Part shown: positions 5,059-6,172 of the stretch, one piece after another
Layout of the letters: each line of letters opens with the position of its first letter
Numbering within the stretch: position 1 is the first letter of the stretch
Source of the DNA: an uncultured Clostridia bacterium
Lineage (GTDB): Bacteria; Bacillota; Clostridia; Christensenellales; UBA1242
Assembly: GCA_947366645.1 (NCBI GenBank)
Contig: CANBAX010000049.1
Coordinates: forward strand, 1 to 6,172
DNA: 6,172 nt
Direction: 5' to 3'
Notes under the pieces: model-generated
Databases searched by the model: none
What the model saw: the letters and a program-made list of their open reading frames with translations, nothing else
What the model was told of the DNA's origin: nothing
Program-made: the position numbers and the translations under genes

Positions 5059-6172
5059 ATGGACTCAAAAAAATTCTATAGTATCATGGCTAGCGCACTT
5101 CTTAGAAAGGAAGGAAATGAATACGGAGATATAAAGCACATCGCAATAGAGAATTTGAAAAATGGCAAGGTGGATACTTCTTTGTTAGATGATAGTTGTA
5201 TAACTTCAAGATTAATTCTTGGAAAACTAACTGTATCAGATTTGCCAAAAGAAATAGAAGCCAAATCTGCCACTGGTCAAAATGATACCACTTATTACAA
5301 CGAAAAAAATAACAGAATTAATGAGAAAATCAAAAATCTTAAAAAATGTTCTGCTGAAAATTTTGTTAATCTTCTTAATGAAAATAATGATTTTATTACA
5401 AATTCACAATTAAAAAATTTACTTTGTGAAACTATAACTAATAACCCAAATCAAAATTTAATTTCCTCAATATTTGCAACTTCAATTATGTCTAAAATAA
5501 ATGCAAAATCTGACGCTAATATAGAAGAAATAAAAGAATTTGAATATGAATTAGAGCCAATTATTAAGGCGTTAGTTGATAACAAGAAAATAGATACAAG
5601 AATAAGTCTTTATGACACTAATGCAAAACAAACTAAATCAATTACCGACGAAGTAATAAATATCATATCTGGCAAAACAAGTCGCAATGAAATAGATAGT
5701 TTCTTTCATGACCTTGTAACTGCCTACCACATGACTCAAACAATAACTGGAAAACCAACTGACTGGGCTGTGTCTTTGTCCGCTGATAGTGAAAATTCTA
5801 TGTGGTATGTATCTTCTGATGGCGGATATTCTACACTTCTTTCAAATAACGCTAACTTCATTAAAAATGCATCAGAAATAACCTCTCTTTTAGTTTTAGG
5901 TGCAAATGACAATCTTAGAGGAGAATCTGGAGTTTTTACAGCATTTAAACTATTACAAGCACAAATTTCTGGAAAAGAAATTAATGAAAGAGGCGAAATT
6001 GAAACACGATTTGCAAATCCAGACAAACAATTACAACACCTTGCCACAATGACATTTTTGTGTGATGGTATGTGCAATGGGTTGAATTTAGACAGCCAGC
6101 AACTTCAGAATTTACAATTCGCAATTATGAATCCTTTAACTGATATTATGGATTCATTACAAATTCAAAAAG
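5059..6172 (+). CDS. Uncharacterised protein, N-terminal 371 codons (3' end outside window)
   Basis: The frame is open from ATG 5059 to the right edge, so the protein is at least 371 residues long. I do not recognise the family. It starts MDSKKFYSIMASALLRKEGN, has no signal peptide and no membrane segment, and is predicted by eye to be mainly helical and cytoplasmic. Residues 1 to about 70 are ordinary in composition (38 of 120 bases G/C at 5101-5220); after a polar Asn/Lys-rich stretch (about 75-95: NDTTYYNEKNNRINEK) the DNA drops to 22 of 120 G/C (5341-5460). A more folded-looking region follows at about 233-285, containing KPTDWAVSLSADSENSMWYV and SSDGGYSTLLS, then LVLGANDNLRGESGVFTAF. This may mean an N-terminal module joined to a more variable body. 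It has a strong promoter with a possible operator and a good ribosome binding site. It is separated from htrA by a terminator, so a functional link to walJ-htrA is not implied. Confidence 0.85.
   Translation, partial: MDSKKFYSIMASALLRKEGNEYGDIKHIAIENLKNGKVDTSLLDDSCITSRLILGKLTVSDLPKEIEAKSATGQNDTTYYNEKNNRINEKIKNLKKCSAENFVNLLNENNDFITNSQLKNLLCETITNNPNQNLISSIFATSIMSKINAKSDANIEEIKEFEYELEPIIKALVDNKKIDTRISLYDTNAKQTKSITDEVINIISGKTSRNEIDSFFHDLVTAYHMTQTITGKPTDWAVSLSADSENSMWYVSSDGGYSTLLSNNANFIKNASEITSLLVLGANDNLRGESGVFTAFKLLQAQISGKEINERGEIETRFANPDKQLQHLATMTFLCDGMCNGLNLDSQQLQNLQFAIMNPLTDIMDSLQIQK

Noticed and set aside
5076..5273. 65-codon minus-strand frame at the start of the right-hand gene
   Set aside because: The plus strand has a promoter, ribosome binding site and a much longer open frame here.
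5736..6077. 113-codon minus-strand frame in the right-hand gene
   Set aside because: The 371-codon plus-strand frame covers it completely and carries all the start signals; no promoter or ribosome binding site was found for the minus frame.

Overview
The window looks like chromosomal DNA from a low-GC Gram-positive bacterium, most likely an uncultured gut-type member of the Bacillota (Clostridia or Bacilli). Support comes from AT-rich DNA, strong purine-rich Shine-Dalgarno sites, sigma-A-like promoters and the walJ-htrA gene pair. TGA is used as a stop (end of the small regulator at 3072) and Trp is encoded by TGG, so the standard bacterial code applies. No stretch longer than 300 bases lacks a gene.

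Layout, left to right. Minus strand: the first 162 codons of an ATP-grasp-like gene (487 to the left edge), a complete tRNA-Leu(CAG) with encoded CCA (525-610) and its own promoter, lemA (705-1277), and tilS (1347-2678). lemA and tilS each have a promoter and a hairpin terminator, so they look monocistronic. The ATP-grasp gene follows the tRNA by only 37 bases with no visible terminator between them. A 193-bp divergent region (2679-2871) then switches transcription to the plus strand: a 66-residue XRE-type regulator (2872-3072), walJ/yycJ (3114-3896), an HtrA-family protease (3918-4937), a terminator (4951-4991), and a large unrecognised gene (5059 to the right edge) with a strong promoter of its own.

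How the genes work together: tilS and the tRNA serve translation. walJ and htrA are envelope/cell-wall homeostasis partners in Firmicutes and here form a two-gene unit without the WalRK two-component system in view. LemA is a membrane protein of poorly defined function.

The points most worth a second look are a promoter for walJ that predicts a leaderless mRNA, a perfect 14-bp palindrome lying in the promoter spacer of the unrecognised right-hand gene, an HtrA that looks lipid-anchored rather than membrane-spanning, and an AT-rich gene directly at the 3' end of tRNA-Leu. Both outer genes are much more AT-rich (about 18% GC in hand-counted 120-base samples) than the core (about 40% in htrA), which suggests accessory DNA flanking a conserved core. 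I see no CRISPR array, transposase or recombinase, and no convincing complete novel system; the two most interesting genes are cut by the window edges.
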